Under the pieces are notes generated by a model, which searched no databases, was not told where the DNA came from, and saw only the letters and a program-made list of their open reading frames with translations. From assembly GCF_000426445.1 (NCBI RefSeq), contig NZ_AUFJ01000010.1, positions 1 to 64,000 on the forward strand: a stretch of DNA of 64,000 nucleotides, in the 5' to 3' direction. Below, one piece after another: positions 53,536 to 62,017 of this stretch. Origin of the DNA: Brevibacterium album DSM 18261 (GTDB lineage: Bacteria; Actinomycetota; Actinomycetes; Actinomycetales; Brevibacteriaceae). Each line of letters starts with the position of its first letter. Position 1 is the first letter of the stretch. The translations under genes were made by a program, and so were the position numbers.

Positions 53536-53548
53536 TAGGATCGGAGCC
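53536..53548 (+). promoter_or_regulatory. Leaderless promoter of the VOC gene
   Basis: TAGGAT (53536-53541), 7 bases before ATG at 53549. Confidence 0.5.
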
Positions 53549-53998
53549 ATGTCCATCAGACTCGAGAACGTCGGCATCGCCGTCGACGACATCGAAGCGG
53601 CGATCGCCTTCTTCACGGACCTCGGCCTCACGGTCCTCGGCCGCGACACCGTCAGCGGCGACTGGGCGGACACCGCGGTGGGCCTCGACGGCAATCACGC
53701 CCGGATCGCGCTGCTGCAGACTCCGGACGGGCACGGCCGCCTGGAGCTCTTCGAGTACATCCACCCCGAGGCCATCGGGACGGCGCCCACCCGCCCCCAT
53801 GAGATCGGCATGCACCGGGTCGCATTCTCCGTCGACGACCTTGACGGCGCGCTGGCGATCGCCGCGCGGCACGGCTGCCATCCGCTGCGGGGTGTGGCGA
53901 ACTACGAGGGGATCTATCGGCTCACGTACCTCCGCGGCCCCAGCGGCATCCTCGTCATGCTCGCCGAGGAGCTGAGGGCGGACGCCGAGCGCACCTGA
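53549..53998 (+). CDS. VOC-family (glyoxalase-like) protein
   Basis: This 149-residue protein carries two beta-alpha-beta-beta-beta units of the vicinal-oxygen-chelate fold: RLENVGIAVDDIEAAIAFF...ELFEYIHP and GMHRVAFSVDDLDGALAIA...GILVMLAEEL. Candidate metal ligands are Glu in LELFEY, His in GMHRVAF and a late Glu. It could be a glyoxalase, dioxygenase or methylmalonyl-CoA epimerase relative; the exact reaction is open. Divergent from the ABC exporter. Confidence 0.82.
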   Translation: MSIRLENVGIAVDDIEAAIAFFTDLGLTVLGRDTVSGDWADTAVGLDGNHARIALLQTPDGHGRLELFEYIHPEAIGTAPTRPHEIGMHRVAFSVDDLDGALAIAARHGCHPLRGVANYEGIYRLTYLRGPSGILVMLAEELRADAERT

Positions 53999-54096
53999 AG
54001 CCCTCGCCTGGAACCGGCCGCTTCTGCGGCGCGTTTGCAGATTGACATGACTCAAAAGTGGCGAGAGCATGGGAGTCCCCGAGCGGAAGGACGACC

Positions 54097-55554
54097 ATGA
54101 CCACGTTCGACCCCCAGCAGCCCTCCACCACGGAATCGGGCGCACCTCGCGAATCCGACGCCCACTCCCTCAGCGTCGGCGCCGACGGCCCGCTCCTCCT
54201 CCACGACGTCGCGCTCGTGGAGAAGCTCGCCCGCTTCGACCGCGAGCGCGTCCCCGAGCGCAGTCCGCACGCCAAGGGCTCCGGCGCCTTCGGCGAGTTC
54301 GAGGTCCTCGAGGACGTCTCCGCCTACACGAAGGCCGATTTCCTCCAGCCCGGCAGGCGCACACCCATGCTCGCCCGCTTCTCCACCGTCGCCGGCGAGC
54401 TCGGCTCCCCCGACTCCTGGCGGGACGTCCGCGGCTTCGCGCTGAAGTTCTACACCGCCGAGGGCAACTTCGACATGGTGGGCAACAACACCCCCGTGTT
54501 CTTCGTCCGCGACCCCATGAAGTTCCCCGATTTCATCCATTCCCAGAAGCGCCTGCCCGATTCGGGCCTGCGCTCGCCGAACATGCAGTGGGACTTCTGG
54601 TCCCTCTCCCCGGAATCCGCCCACCAGGTCGCCTACCTCATGGGCGACCGCGGACTGCCGCGGACCTGGCGGCACATGAACGGCTACTCCTCCCACACCT
54701 ACATGTGGATCAACGCCGCAGGCGAGCGGTTCTGGGTCCAGTACCACTTCCACACCGATCAGGGCGTGGAGAACATGACCAACGAGGAGGCCGCCAGGCT
54801 CGCCGGCGAGGATGCGGACATCCACCGCCGGGACCTCTTCGAGGCCATCGAGCGCGGAGATCTCCCCAGCTGGACGCTCTCGGTGCAGATCATGCCCTAC
54901 GAGGAGGCCAAGGCCTACCGGTTCAACCCCTTCGATCTCACCAAGGTCTGGTCGAAGAAGGACTACCCCCTCCACCGGGTCGGCCGGTTCACCCTCAACC
55001 AGAACCCCGCCAATCACTTCGCCCAGATCGAGCAGGCCGCCTTCAGCCCTTCGAACACCGTCCCCGGGACGGGGGTGTCGCCGGACAAGATGCTCCTCGG
55101 GCGCGTGTTCTCCTACCCGGACGCACAGCGCAACCGGGTCGGGACGAACTTCAGCCAGCTGCCGGTCAACGCGCCCAGGTCCGCGGAGAACTCCTATGAC
55201 AAGGAGGGGCAGATGCAGTACCACCACTCCGGTGCGGCACCCGTCTACGCGCCGAACTCCTACGGCCGCGCCTATCAGGACGCGCAGGGAGCGGTGGACA
55301 ACGGCTGGGAGGCCGATGGCGCGCTCGTGCGCTCGGCCTATTCCCTCCACGCCGAGGACGACGACTTCGGCCAGGCCCACACCCTGGTCCGCGAGGTCTA
55401 CTCCGAGGAGGAGCGGGACCGGCTGGTCGAGACCGTCTCCGGCATGCTCGCCCAGTGCGAGGAGCCGGTGCTGTCCAACTCGATCCGGTACTGGAAGAAC
55501 ATCGACGCCGAGGTCGGCGCGAGGATCGAGAAGCGGGTGGGTGAGCTCACCTGA
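54097..55554 (+). CDS. katA: Catalase, monofunctional small-subunit type
   Basis: This 485-residue heme catalase disproportionates H2O2. The catalytic His is in [15 protein letters not shown] (about 60), with Asn in [12 protein letters not shown] (about 133) and the proximal heme Tyr in [14 protein letters not shown] (about 343). Length fits clade 3. ATG at 54097 has GGAAGG upstream; the GTG at 54058 gives 13 unlikely extra residues. A small hairpin near 54017-54034 separates it from the VOC gene. No peroxide regulator lies adjacent. Confidence 0.95.
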   Translation: MTTFDPQQPSTTESGAPRESDAHSLSVGADGPLLLHDVALVEKLARFDRERVPERSPHAKGSGAFGEFEVLEDVSAYTKADFLQPGRRTPMLARFSTVAGELGSPDSWRDVRGFALKFYTAEGNFDMVGNNTPVFFVRDPMKFPDFIHSQKRLPDSGLRSPNMQWDFWSLSPESAHQVAYLMGDRGLPRTWRHMNGYSSHTYMWINAAGERFWVQYHFHTDQGVENMTNEEAARLAGEDADIHRRDLFEAIERGDLPSWTLSVQIMPYEEAKAYRFNPFDLTKVWSKKDYPLHRVGRFTLNQNPANHFAQIEQAAFSPSNTVPGTGVSPDKMLLGRVFSYPDAQRNRVGTNFSQLPVNAPRSAENSYDKEGQMQYHHSGAAPVYAPNSYGRAYQDAQGAVDNGWEADGALVRSAYSLHAEDDDFGQAHTLVREVYSEEERDRLVETVSGMLAQCEEPVLSNSIRYWKNIDAEVGARIEKRVGELT

Positions 55555-55569
55555 GCTGAGCCCCGCACC

Positions 55570-55602
55570 GAGGGCCCGGAGGTCGCGGACCTCCGGGCCC
55601 TC
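55570..55602 (+). terminator. Terminator after catalase
   Basis: Perfect 15-bp arms (55570-55584 and 55588-55602) with loop GCG, 15 bases past the stop. Confidence 0.86.
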
Positions 55603-55786
55603 GTCGCCTCCGGGCGGCGCGTCCCGCCCGGCTACGGAATGTGACAGCGCTCGCACGGGCGGAGGGGCGCCTGCGGCATCCTCGACAGTGCCGGGCGGCC
55701 GGTGCGCGCCTGCGAGCCGCGCAGCCCGTCCCGCACTCGAATCGCCCACCTGCGCCCCGCGGCGCGCCGACCGATCGGAGTTCCCC
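55603..55786 (+). other. 184-base gap before the methyltransferase gene
   Basis: GC-rich, with TACGGA near 55632 as the only -10-like site and GGAG 6 bases before the ATG. I see no SAM or cobalamin riboswitch pattern in it. Confidence 0.4.
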
Positions 55787-56830
55787 ATGACCAACGAGCT
55801 GACCGCCCGCCTCGACGCCGGGCCTGTGATCGTCGCGGAGGGCTTCCTCTTCGAGCTCGAGCGCCGGGGCTACCTCACCGCCGGCGAGTTCGTGCCGGAG
55901 GTCGCCCTCGAGTTCCCCGAGGCGCTGCGGAACCTGCACCTGGACTTCCAGCGCGCGGGCTCGGACATCGTCGAGGCGTTCACGTACAACGGCCATCGCG
56001 AGAAGATGCGCGTGATCGGCAAGGAGGAGCTGCTGGAGCCGCTCAACCGCGCCGCGCTGCAGATCGCCCGCGAAGTGGCGGATGCGAAGCCCGGCAACCT
56101 CATGGCCGGCAACATCTCGAACTCCAACATCTGGGATCCCGCCAGCCCCGCCGCGCAGGCCGAGGTCCGGTCCATGTTCGAGGAGATGGTGGGCTGGGCC
56201 GCGGAGGAGGGCGCCGACCTCATCATCGGCGAGACCTTCTACTACGCGGAGGAGGCGCTCACGGCCCTCGACGTCGCACGGGCCACCGGACTGCCCGCCG
56301 TCATCACGCTCGCACCGATGGCCTTCGAGGAGATGGCCGACGGGCCGAGCGTCGTCGAGACCGCCCAGCGCCTCGAGCAGGCCGGTGCCGATGTCGTGGG
56401 GCTCAACTGCTTCCGCGGGCCGGCGACGATGCTCCCGCACCTGAGGGCGATCCGCGAGGCGGTCTCCTGTCATGTGGGCGCGCTGCCCATCCCCTACCGC
56501 ACCACGCAGGACGAGCCCACGTTCTTCAACCTCAGCGATGCGGCCGCTGAGGTCCCCTCACCCCATGGCCGCACCTTCCCCACCGCGCTGGATCCGCTGC
56601 AGACCAACCGCTATGAGATCGGGGCGTTCGCCCGCGAGGCCCACGGCCTGGGCGTGAACTACCTGGGGGTGTGCTGCGGGGCGGCGCCCATGCACATCCG
56701 TCAGGTCGCCGAGGCGGTGGGTCTCGAGACCGAGGCCAGCCGCTTCTCGGAGAAGATGGAGAACCACTTCATGTACGGCAGCAACGAGCGTCTGCCAGAG
56801 CACATCGTGGGCCTCGGCGCCCGCGCCTGA
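55787..56830 (+). CDS. Homocysteine S-methyltransferase family protein (BHMT-like)
   Basis: This 347-residue zinc enzyme has the (beta/alpha)8 fold of betaine-homocysteine methyltransferase and the MetH N-terminal module. The zinc cysteines are Cys208 (GLNCFRG) and Cys296/Cys297 (GVCCGAAP). Other family marks are FTYNGHREKM, GNISNSN and LIIGETFYYAEEA. It lacks the cobalamin and SAM domains of MetH, so it probably uses betaine, S-methylmethionine or a related donor. ATG at 55787 has GGAG; the long upstream frame is a catalase shadow. A PatB-type lyase 3 kb away also handles sulfur amino acids. Confidence 0.88.
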   Translation: MTNELTARLDAGPVIVAEGFLFELERRGYLTAGEFVPEVALEFPEALRNLHLDFQRAGSDIVEAFTYNGHREKMRVIGKEELLEPLNRAALQIAREVADAKPGNLMAGNISNSNIWDPASPAAQAEVRSMFEEMVGWAAEEGADLIIGETFYYAEEALTALDVARATGLPAVITLAPMAFEEMADGPSVVETAQRLEQAGADVVGLNCFRGPATMLPHLRAIREAVSCHVGALPIPYRTTQDEPTFFNLSDAAAEVPSPHGRTFPTALDPLQTNRYEIGAFAREAHGLGVNYLGVCCGAAPMHIRQVAEAVGLETEASRFSEKMENHFMYGSNERLPEHIVGLGARA

Positions 56831-56841
56831 GGCACAGCCGC

Positions 56842-56907
56842 ATGCGCGCACGCGTGTATGCAGATACTGCACCCACCGGCGCCGCACAGCCACGAATGCA
56901 CATACGC
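56842..56907. repeat. Intergenic hairpin repeat, copy 4
   Basis: GCGTGTATGC near 56852 and GCACATACGC (56898-56907) form imperfect arms. GAATGCACATACGC matches copy 3 (33377-33390) at 12 of 14 positions, and GGCAGCCA follows in both. TACGCT (56903-56908) could also act as the -10 of the copB-like gene. Confidence 0.5.
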
Positions 56908-56943
56908 TGGTGATCGGCAGCCACCACCCGGGGAGGCAGGACG

Positions 56944-59016
56944 ATGACCTCCGGTCACCCGCATCCGCACAGCACGGACGCACACACCGAGCACACGGGA
57001 CACGAGGGCCATATGAGCCACGCCGGCCACGGCGATCATGCCGCGCAGTTCCGGCAGCTGTTCTGGATCATGCTCGCCCTCGCCGTGCCTGTGGTGGCCT
57101 TCAACTCCATGTTCGCCGGGCTCATCGGCTACGGACTGCCGGACCTCGCGTGGGTGCCCTGGGTCTCACCCGTCCTCGGGACCGTGATCTACGTGTGGGG
57201 CGGCAGACCCTTCCTCAGCGGCGGGCTGGCGGAGATCCGCGAGCGGAAGCCGGGGATGATGCTCCTCATCGCCCTTGCGATCACCGTCGCCCTCCTCTCC
57301 TCGTGGGGCGCCAGCCTGCACCTCCTCTCCCATGAGCTCGACTTCTGGTGGGAGCTCGCCCTGCTCGTCGTGATCATGCTCCTGGGGCACTGGCTGGAGA
57401 TGCGCTCGCTCGCCCGGACCGGATCCGCGCTGGACTCCCTCGCCGCGCTTCTGCCGGACGAGGCCGAGCGCGTCGAGGGCGAGCACACCGTCACCGTCTC
57501 CCCGGAGGATCTCCGCGTCGGGGACGTGGTGATCGTGCGGCCCGGCGCCTCGGTGCCCGCGGACGGTCGCATCGTCGAGGGCTCCGCGAGCATGGACGAG
57601 TCGATGGTGACGGGCGAATCGCGCCCCGTGCGTCGCGCGGCCGGAGACGACGTGGTCGCGGGAACGGTCGCCACGGATTCGGGGCTGCGCGTCGAGATCA
57701 CCGCGACCGGGGAGGAGACCGCGCTCGCCGGGATCCGGAAGCTCGTCGCCGAGGCCCAGGAGTCCTCCTCCCGCGCGCAGCGCATCGCGGACGCCGCCGC
57801 CGGCTGGCTGTTCTGGTTCGCCCTGGGCGCAGCGACGCTCACCGCGCTCGTGTGGAGCGTGCTCGGCATGCCGGACAGCGCGGTCGTCCGCACCATCACC
57901 GTCCTCGTCATCGCCTGCCCGCACGCCCTGGGCCTGGCCATCCCGCTCGTGGTCTCGATCGCCGCCGAGCGGGCCGCCCGGGCCGGGGTGCTCGTCAAGG
58001 ACCGGCTCGCCCTCGAATCCATGCGCACCGTCGATGCGGTCCTCTTCGACAAGACCGGCACACTCACGAAGGGCGAGCCGACCGTCACCGGAGTGGAAGC
58101 GGCCGGAGGCCGCTCCGCGGACGAGGTGCTGGCCCTGGCCGCTGCCGCCGAGGCCGACAGCGAGCATCCGCTCGCACGAGCGATCGTGGGAGCGGCCCGG
58201 GACCGCGGCCTCATGCTCGCACCGGCCAGGGACTTCGCCTCCTCGCCGGCCGAGGGTGTGAGCGCGCGGGTCGACGGCGCCCTCATCGCGGTGGGCGGCC
58301 CGCACCTGCTGGACCGGCACGGCGGCGCGGAGCTCCCTGTCGCCGAGCAGTGGCGGGAGGAGGGCGCGATCATCCTCCATGTCCTCGCAGACGGCGAGGT
58401 GATCGGTGCGCTGCGCCTGGCAGATGAGGTCCGCCCCGAGTCCCGGGCCGCCGTGGACGCTCTCCACGCAGAGGGGAGCCAGGTGGTGATGATCACCGGC
58501 GATGCCGAAGCCGTGGCCCGGACCGTCGCAGGTCAGCTCGGGATCGACCGGGTGTTCGCCGGAGTGCGCCCCGAGGACAAGGCGGAGACCGTCGCAGCCC
58601 TCCAGCAGGAGGGGCGCAGGGTCGCGATGGTGGGCGACGGCGTCAACGACGCACCCGCGCTGGCGCAGGCGGACGTGGGCATCGCGATCGGTGCGGGCAC
58701 AGACGTCGCGATCGGCTCCGCCGGCGTCATCCTCGCGTCTTCGGACCCCCGCGCCGTGCTCTCGGTGTTCGCGCTCTCCCGCGCGACGTTCCGCAAGATG
58801 AAGCAGAACCTGTGGTGGGCGGCCGGCTACAACCTCGTCTCGGTGCCGCTGGCCGCCGGGGTGCTCGCCCCCATCGGCTTCGTCCTGCCCATGAGCGTCG
58901 GCGCGATCCTCATGTCCGCCTCGACCGTGGTGGTCGCTCTGAATGCGCAGCTGCTGCGCCGCCTGGACCTCGCACCGGAGGCGCTCGCGCTCCCTCGGCA
59001 CGGAAGCAGACCATGA
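56944..59016 (+). CDS. copB: P1B-type copper-transporting ATPase, CopB type
   Basis: This 690-residue membrane pump exports copper using ATP. The cytosolic N-terminus holds 10 histidines in the first 32 residues (metal binding) instead of CxxC domains. Eight helices are expected, with the transmembrane metal site CPH in VIACPHALGLAIPLV, which defines the P1B-3/CopB subgroup. Also seen are the TGES phosphatase loop (SMVTGESRPV), phosphorylated Asp in FDKTGTLTKG, the ATP-site SEHPLA and GDGVNDAPALAQADVGIAIG. GGGAGG precedes ATG. A small methyltransferase gene overlaps the stop. Confidence 0.93.
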   Translation: MTSGHPHPHSTDAHTEHTGHEGHMSHAGHGDHAAQFRQLFWIMLALAVPVVAFNSMFAGLIGYGLPDLAWVPWVSPVLGTVIYVWGGRPFLSGGLAEIRERKPGMMLLIALAITVALLSSWGASLHLLSHELDFWWELALLVVIMLLGHWLEMRSLARTGSALDSLAALLPDEAERVEGEHTVTVSPEDLRVGDVVIVRPGASVPADGRIVEGSASMDESMVTGESRPVRRAAGDDVVAGTVATDSGLRVEITATGEETALAGIRKLVAEAQESSSRAQRIADAAAGWLFWFALGAATLTALVWSVLGMPDSAVVRTITVLVIACPHALGLAIPLVVSIAAERAARAGVLVKDRLALESMRTVDAVLFDKTGTLTKGEPTVTGVEAAGGRSADEVLALAAAAEADSEHPLARAIVGAARDRGLMLAPARDFASSPAEGVSARVDGALIAVGGPHLLDRHGGAELPVAEQWREEGAIILHVLADGEVIGALRLADEVRPESRAAVDALHAEGSQVVMITGDAEAVARTVAGQLGIDRVFAGVRPEDKAETVAALQQEGRRVAMVGDGVNDAPALAQADVGIAIGAGTDVAIGSAGVILASSDPRAVLSVFALSRATFRKMKQNLWWAAGYNLVSVPLAAGVLAPIGFVLPMSVGAILMSASTVVVALNAQLLRRLDLAPEALALPRHGSRP

Positions 59017-59462
59017 GCGCACTGTCACCGCGCCTCAGCGCGATCGTCGAGGCGCTCCCGCTGCGCAGCGGGATGCGGGTGCTGGAGATCGGCGGCGGCC
59101 CCGGAGCTGCGGCACGCGCCGTCGCCGCCCGGATCGGGGACGGGCACGTCCTCATGATCGACCGCTCCGCCAGGAGCATCGCCCTCGCGGAGCGGAATGC
59201 GGCTGCCGAGATCGCGGCCGGCCGCATGAGCGTCCGGCAGAGCGCGGTCGAGGACTTCGCACTCGCGGCGGGTGAAGAGCCCTTCGATCTGGCGTTCGCC
59301 GTCCGGGTCGGCGCATTCGACGGCCGCCACCCGGAGGCCGGTCGGCGCGCCCTGCGGCGGATCGCGGACGCGCTCACGCCGGAGGGCCGGCTATTCATCG
59401 ACGGCGGGACTCCCCTGCGCGTGCTGAGCCTCCCCCGGCCTCGCGGCTCAGAGCGCCCGTGA
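59013..59462 (+). CDS. Small SAM-dependent methyltransferase
   Basis: This 149-residue class I methyltransferase has motif I VLEIGGGPGAAARAVAA (about 24-40), the acidic Asp after strand 2 in VLMIDRSARSIALAERN, and EEPFDLAFAVRVGAF at strand 4. The C-terminal part is short and stops after LTPEGRLFIDGG, so the last strands (6-7) of the usual fold seem missing or trimmed. It starts inside the copB stop (ATGA) and its last 68 bases overlap the convergent lyase gene. Substrate unknown. Confidence 0.8.
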   Translation: MSALSPRLSAIVEALPLRSGMRVLEIGGGPGAAARAVAARIGDGHVLMIDRSARSIALAERNAAAEIAAGRMSVRQSAVEDFALAAGEEPFDLAFAVRVGAFDGRHPEAGRRALRRIADALTPEGRLFIDGGTPLRVLSLPRPRGSERP

Positions 59463-60675
59463 GGCGTGCGAGGGCCTCATCCACGGTCGCCCGCGGGCAG
59501 CCCAGGTTCACGCGCATGCACCCGTAACCCTCCGCGCCGAACTTGGGGCCGCGGTCGAACCACAGCCGCGCCTGCGTGAGCATGAAGTCGTCGAGGGCCT
59601 CGGCGCCGGCCTCATCGGTGCCGAAGCCGAGACCGGTGCAGTCCATCCATGCGAGGTACAGCGCATCGGCGGGCAGGACGTGCAGGCCTGCTCCCAGGCC
59701 TGCCACCCCCTCCGCGAAGCGGGCGTGATTGCCCCGGAGATGATCGAGCAGGTCCGTCAGCCACGGTTCCCCATGCGTGTATGCGGCCTCGGCCGCGACC
59801 ATGCCCAGGCCATTCAGGAGGGGGAATGTGTTCCGCTCATACGTGCGCGCCACGGCTGCGCGCAGACGCGCGTCCGGGACGAGCATCACAGCGGTCTGCA
59901 GCCCGGCGAGGTTGAAGGTCTTGCTGGGAGCGACACAGGTGACGCTGTTCTGCGCGAACTCCGCACCGAGTGAGGCGAAGGGAACGTGTCTGCACTCAGG
60001 ATTGAGCACGAGGTCCTGGTGGACCTCGTCGGAGACGACGAGCACCCCGTGCCTGGCGCAGATCTCGCCCATCGTCCGCAGCTCGTCCTCGGTCCACACG
60101 TTCCCGGTGGGGTTGTGCGGATTGCTGAGGATGAACACCGTGGTGTCCGGCCGGATCGCGGCCTCGAAGACAGAAGGGTCGAAGCGGTAGCGGTCGCCCT
60201 CGCGCACCAGGGGCGCATAGGCGAGGCGGCGGCCGTTCATCAGCATGTCCTCGTGGAAGTGCCCGTAGACCGGGGGCTGGATGAGGACGCTGTCGCCGGG
60301 CCGGCTGACCGTCTGCACGACGGTCTTGAGCCCCGTGATGATCCCGGCCGAGGGCAGCACCCAGTCGCGTTCGACCTCCCAGCCGAAGCGGCGCGCCTGC
60401 CAGGAGACCACCGCGTCGAGGAAGCCCGCGGACAGGCCCGCCGGATAGCCGAACACGCCGAACTCCACGGCCTCCTGCAGGGCGTCGACGACCGGCTGCG
60501 GAGCGCGGAAGTCCATGTCCGCGACCCACATGGGCAGGGGGTCCGCGGCGGTCTGCTCCGGGCTCAGCTGCTCGGGTCCGCCGTCCCACTTCATCGAATT
60601 GGTGCCCCTGCGCTCGATGACGGGATCGAAAGCGCTCGTGAGGCCGGCGGTCGCAGCGGAGGAGGATCTGTGCAC
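59395..60675 (-). CDS. PatB/MalY-type PLP C-S lyase or aminotransferase
   Basis: This 426-residue fold-type I PLP enzyme is of the MalY/PatB group, usually a cystathionine or cysteine-conjugate beta-lyase. Motifs are PMWVADMDFRAPQPVVDAL near the N-terminus, SNPHNPTGNVWT, VVSDEVHQDLVL and the PLP lysine in APSKTFNLAGLQTA, then RVNLGCPRATVDEALARL. The GTG at 60675 is preceded by GGGAG and is preferred over ATG at 60708, which would fall in the hairpin leader. The C-terminus overlaps the methyltransferase gene by 68 bases. Confidence 0.88.
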   Translation of the reverse strand: MHRSSSAATAGLTSAFDPVIERRGTNSMKWDGGPEQLSPEQTAADPLPMWVADMDFRAPQPVVDALQEAVEFGVFGYPAGLSAGFLDAVVSWQARRFGWEVERDWVLPSAGIITGLKTVVQTVSRPGDSVLIQPPVYGHFHEDMLMNGRRLAYAPLVREGDRYRFDPSVFEAAIRPDTTVFILSNPHNPTGNVWTEDELRTMGEICARHGVLVVSDEVHQDLVLNPECRHVPFASLGAEFAQNSVTCVAPSKTFNLAGLQTAVMLVPDARLRAAVARTYERNTFPLLNGLGMVAAEAAYTHGEPWLTDLLDHLRGNHARFAEGVAGLGAGLHVLPADALYLAWMDCTGLGFGTDEAGAEALDDFMLTQARLWFDRGPKFGAEGYGCMRVNLGCPRATVDEALARLTGALSREAGGGSARAGESRRR

Positions 60676-60698
60676 GGTGTCTCCCGTCCTGGGGCGGA

Positions 60699-60716
60699 GC
60701 GGCCCCACGGGGCCGC
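60699..60716. promoter_or_regulatory. Hairpin in the leader of the PatB-type gene
   Basis: GCGGCCCC-AC-GGGGCCGC, a perfect 8-bp stem with a 2-base loop, lies between a -10 like TAGCCT (60742-60737, minus strand) and the GTG. It could influence translation. Confidence 0.4.
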
Positions 60717-60789
60717 AGGTGTGATGGTCACCCAGGCTAGCCCACCCGCCCGCGGACCGCGGGGCCGTTCAGCACCCGGATCCCGCCCT

Positions 60790-60841
60790 GCTATAAGGTG
60801 CTATAAATCTCCATCCACGCTATACGTGCTATCGTGCGCTC
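60790..60841 (+). promoter_or_regulatory. Promoter with four phased GCTAT repeats
   Basis: GCTAT begins at 60790, 60800, 60819 and 60828, steps of 10, 19 and 9, close to one, two and one helical turns. The last, TATCGT (60830-60835), is 6 bases before ATG at 60842 and may be the -10. This AT-rich patch stands out in the surrounding GC-rich DNA. Confidence 0.5.
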
Positions 60842-62017
60842 ATGGCGGAGACAGCAGCGCGGCGGCAGCCCAATCCGTACCGGCCCGGTTTCAACCAGGC
60901 ACCCCTCGTGTTCGCAGGGCGCGAGGAGATCCTCGATGCCGCAGGTGAGGCCCTGGAGGTCGCCGCCTTCGACGGGAGGACCCCGCGTCCCCTCATCCTC
61001 GTGGGTCCGCGCGGGGTCGGCAAGACCGTGACTCTCGGGCAGATCGCGCAGATCGCCGCCGTGCAGCACGCCTGGCCCACCGTTCACGTCGAGGCCGCGG
61101 CCCACGGGATGACCGAGACGCTGAGCGCGCGCCTGCGCACCGCCCGCGGGCTCCTCGAGGGCTGGGACCCCGCGGACCGGCCGCGCCGCCGCACGAAGAT
61201 CACCGGCGCCAAGGTGCAGGCGCAGGCCTTCGGGTTCGGCGGCGGCATCGAGGTGGAGCGCGATCCCACGGAGCCCGCCCGCGACCTCGGGACCGAGCTG
61301 CGGGAGACCATGACCACGGCGATGAAGCGCGGGGCCGGCCTCCTCCTCACCCTCGACGAGCTCCAGAACGCCGCCCCCGCCGAGCTGCACGCGCTGGGCG
61401 GCGTGCTGCAGGAGGGCGTGCCGGAGGGCTGGCCCCTCGTCACCGCGATCGCCGCCCTGCCCTCCCTGCGCGGCAAGCGGGGCGGACGGCTCCCCACGTA
61501 CCTGGAGCGGGCCGAATGGCACACCCTCGACACCCTCCCGAGCTCCGATGCGCGCGCAGCCCTCAGCGGACCGGCGGAGCGCTCCCACCGGCCCATGAGC
61601 GCCGAGGCGGTCGAAGCCCTGCTCGCGCTCTCGGGCGGCTACCCGTATGCGATCCAGGTCGCCGGGCACTTCGCCTGGCGCGCCTCCCACGGCAGCGACG
61701 TCATCACGGTCGAGCACGCGCGGGCGGCCGAGCCCCGCATCGCCGCCGATCTCGACCAGCTGTTCCTCAGCCGCTGGGAGGACGCGAGCCCGCGTGAGCG
61801 CGAGTACCTCGCGGCGCTCGCCGCCGCCGAGCTCTCCCATCCCGCCCCCAACGGCGGGCACGTGGCGGCGGTGCTGGACGAGCGCGTCACCGCGGTCTCC
61901 TATCTGCGCGACCGGCTCATGAAGAAGGGGACGATCTACCGCGACGGCACCGGCGGGCTCCGCTTCATCACCCCGGGGATGGGCGAATGGGTCCGGCGCA
62001 CGGCGGAGCAGCGCTGA
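60842..62017 (+). CDS. Orphan AAA/STAND-like P-loop ATPase with C-terminal winged helix
   Basis: This 391-residue ATPase has Walker A GPRGVGKT (about 55-62), Walker B LLLTLDELQNA (about 165-175) and a sensor-like TAIAALPSL, followed by a helical domain with SGGYPYAIQVAGHFAW as in STAND/AAA_16 proteins. A C-terminal winged helix (SPREREYLAALAAAE, VSYLRDRLMKKGTIYRDGTGGLRF) follows, with no sensor repeats. Such proteins occur as orphan regulators or defence-linked ATPases; the role here is unknown. It has an AT-rich promoter with phased repeats. The 3' end overlaps the convergent glycosylase gene by 50 bases. Confidence 0.75.
   Translation: MAETAARRQPNPYRPGFNQAPLVFAGREEILDAAGEALEVAAFDGRTPRPLILVGPRGVGKTVTLGQIAQIAAVQHAWPTVHVEAAAHGMTETLSARLRTARGLLEGWDPADRPRRRTKITGAKVQAQAFGFGGGIEVERDPTEPARDLGTELRETMTTAMKRGAGLLLTLDELQNAAPAELHALGGVLQEGVPEGWPLVTAIAALPSLRGKRGGRLPTYLERAEWHTLDTLPSSDARAALSGPAERSHRPMSAEAVEALLALSGGYPYAIQVAGHFAWRASHGSDVITVEHARAAEPRIAADLDQLFLSRWEDASPREREYLAALAAAELSHPAPNGGHVAAVLDERVTAVSYLRDRLMKKGTIYRDGTGGLRFITPGMGEWVRRTAEQR

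Noticed and set aside
55603..55786. Possible SAM or cobalamin riboswitch before the homocysteine methyltransferase
   Set aside because: No conserved riboswitch core could be recognised; the gap is only GC-rich sequence with a ribosome site.
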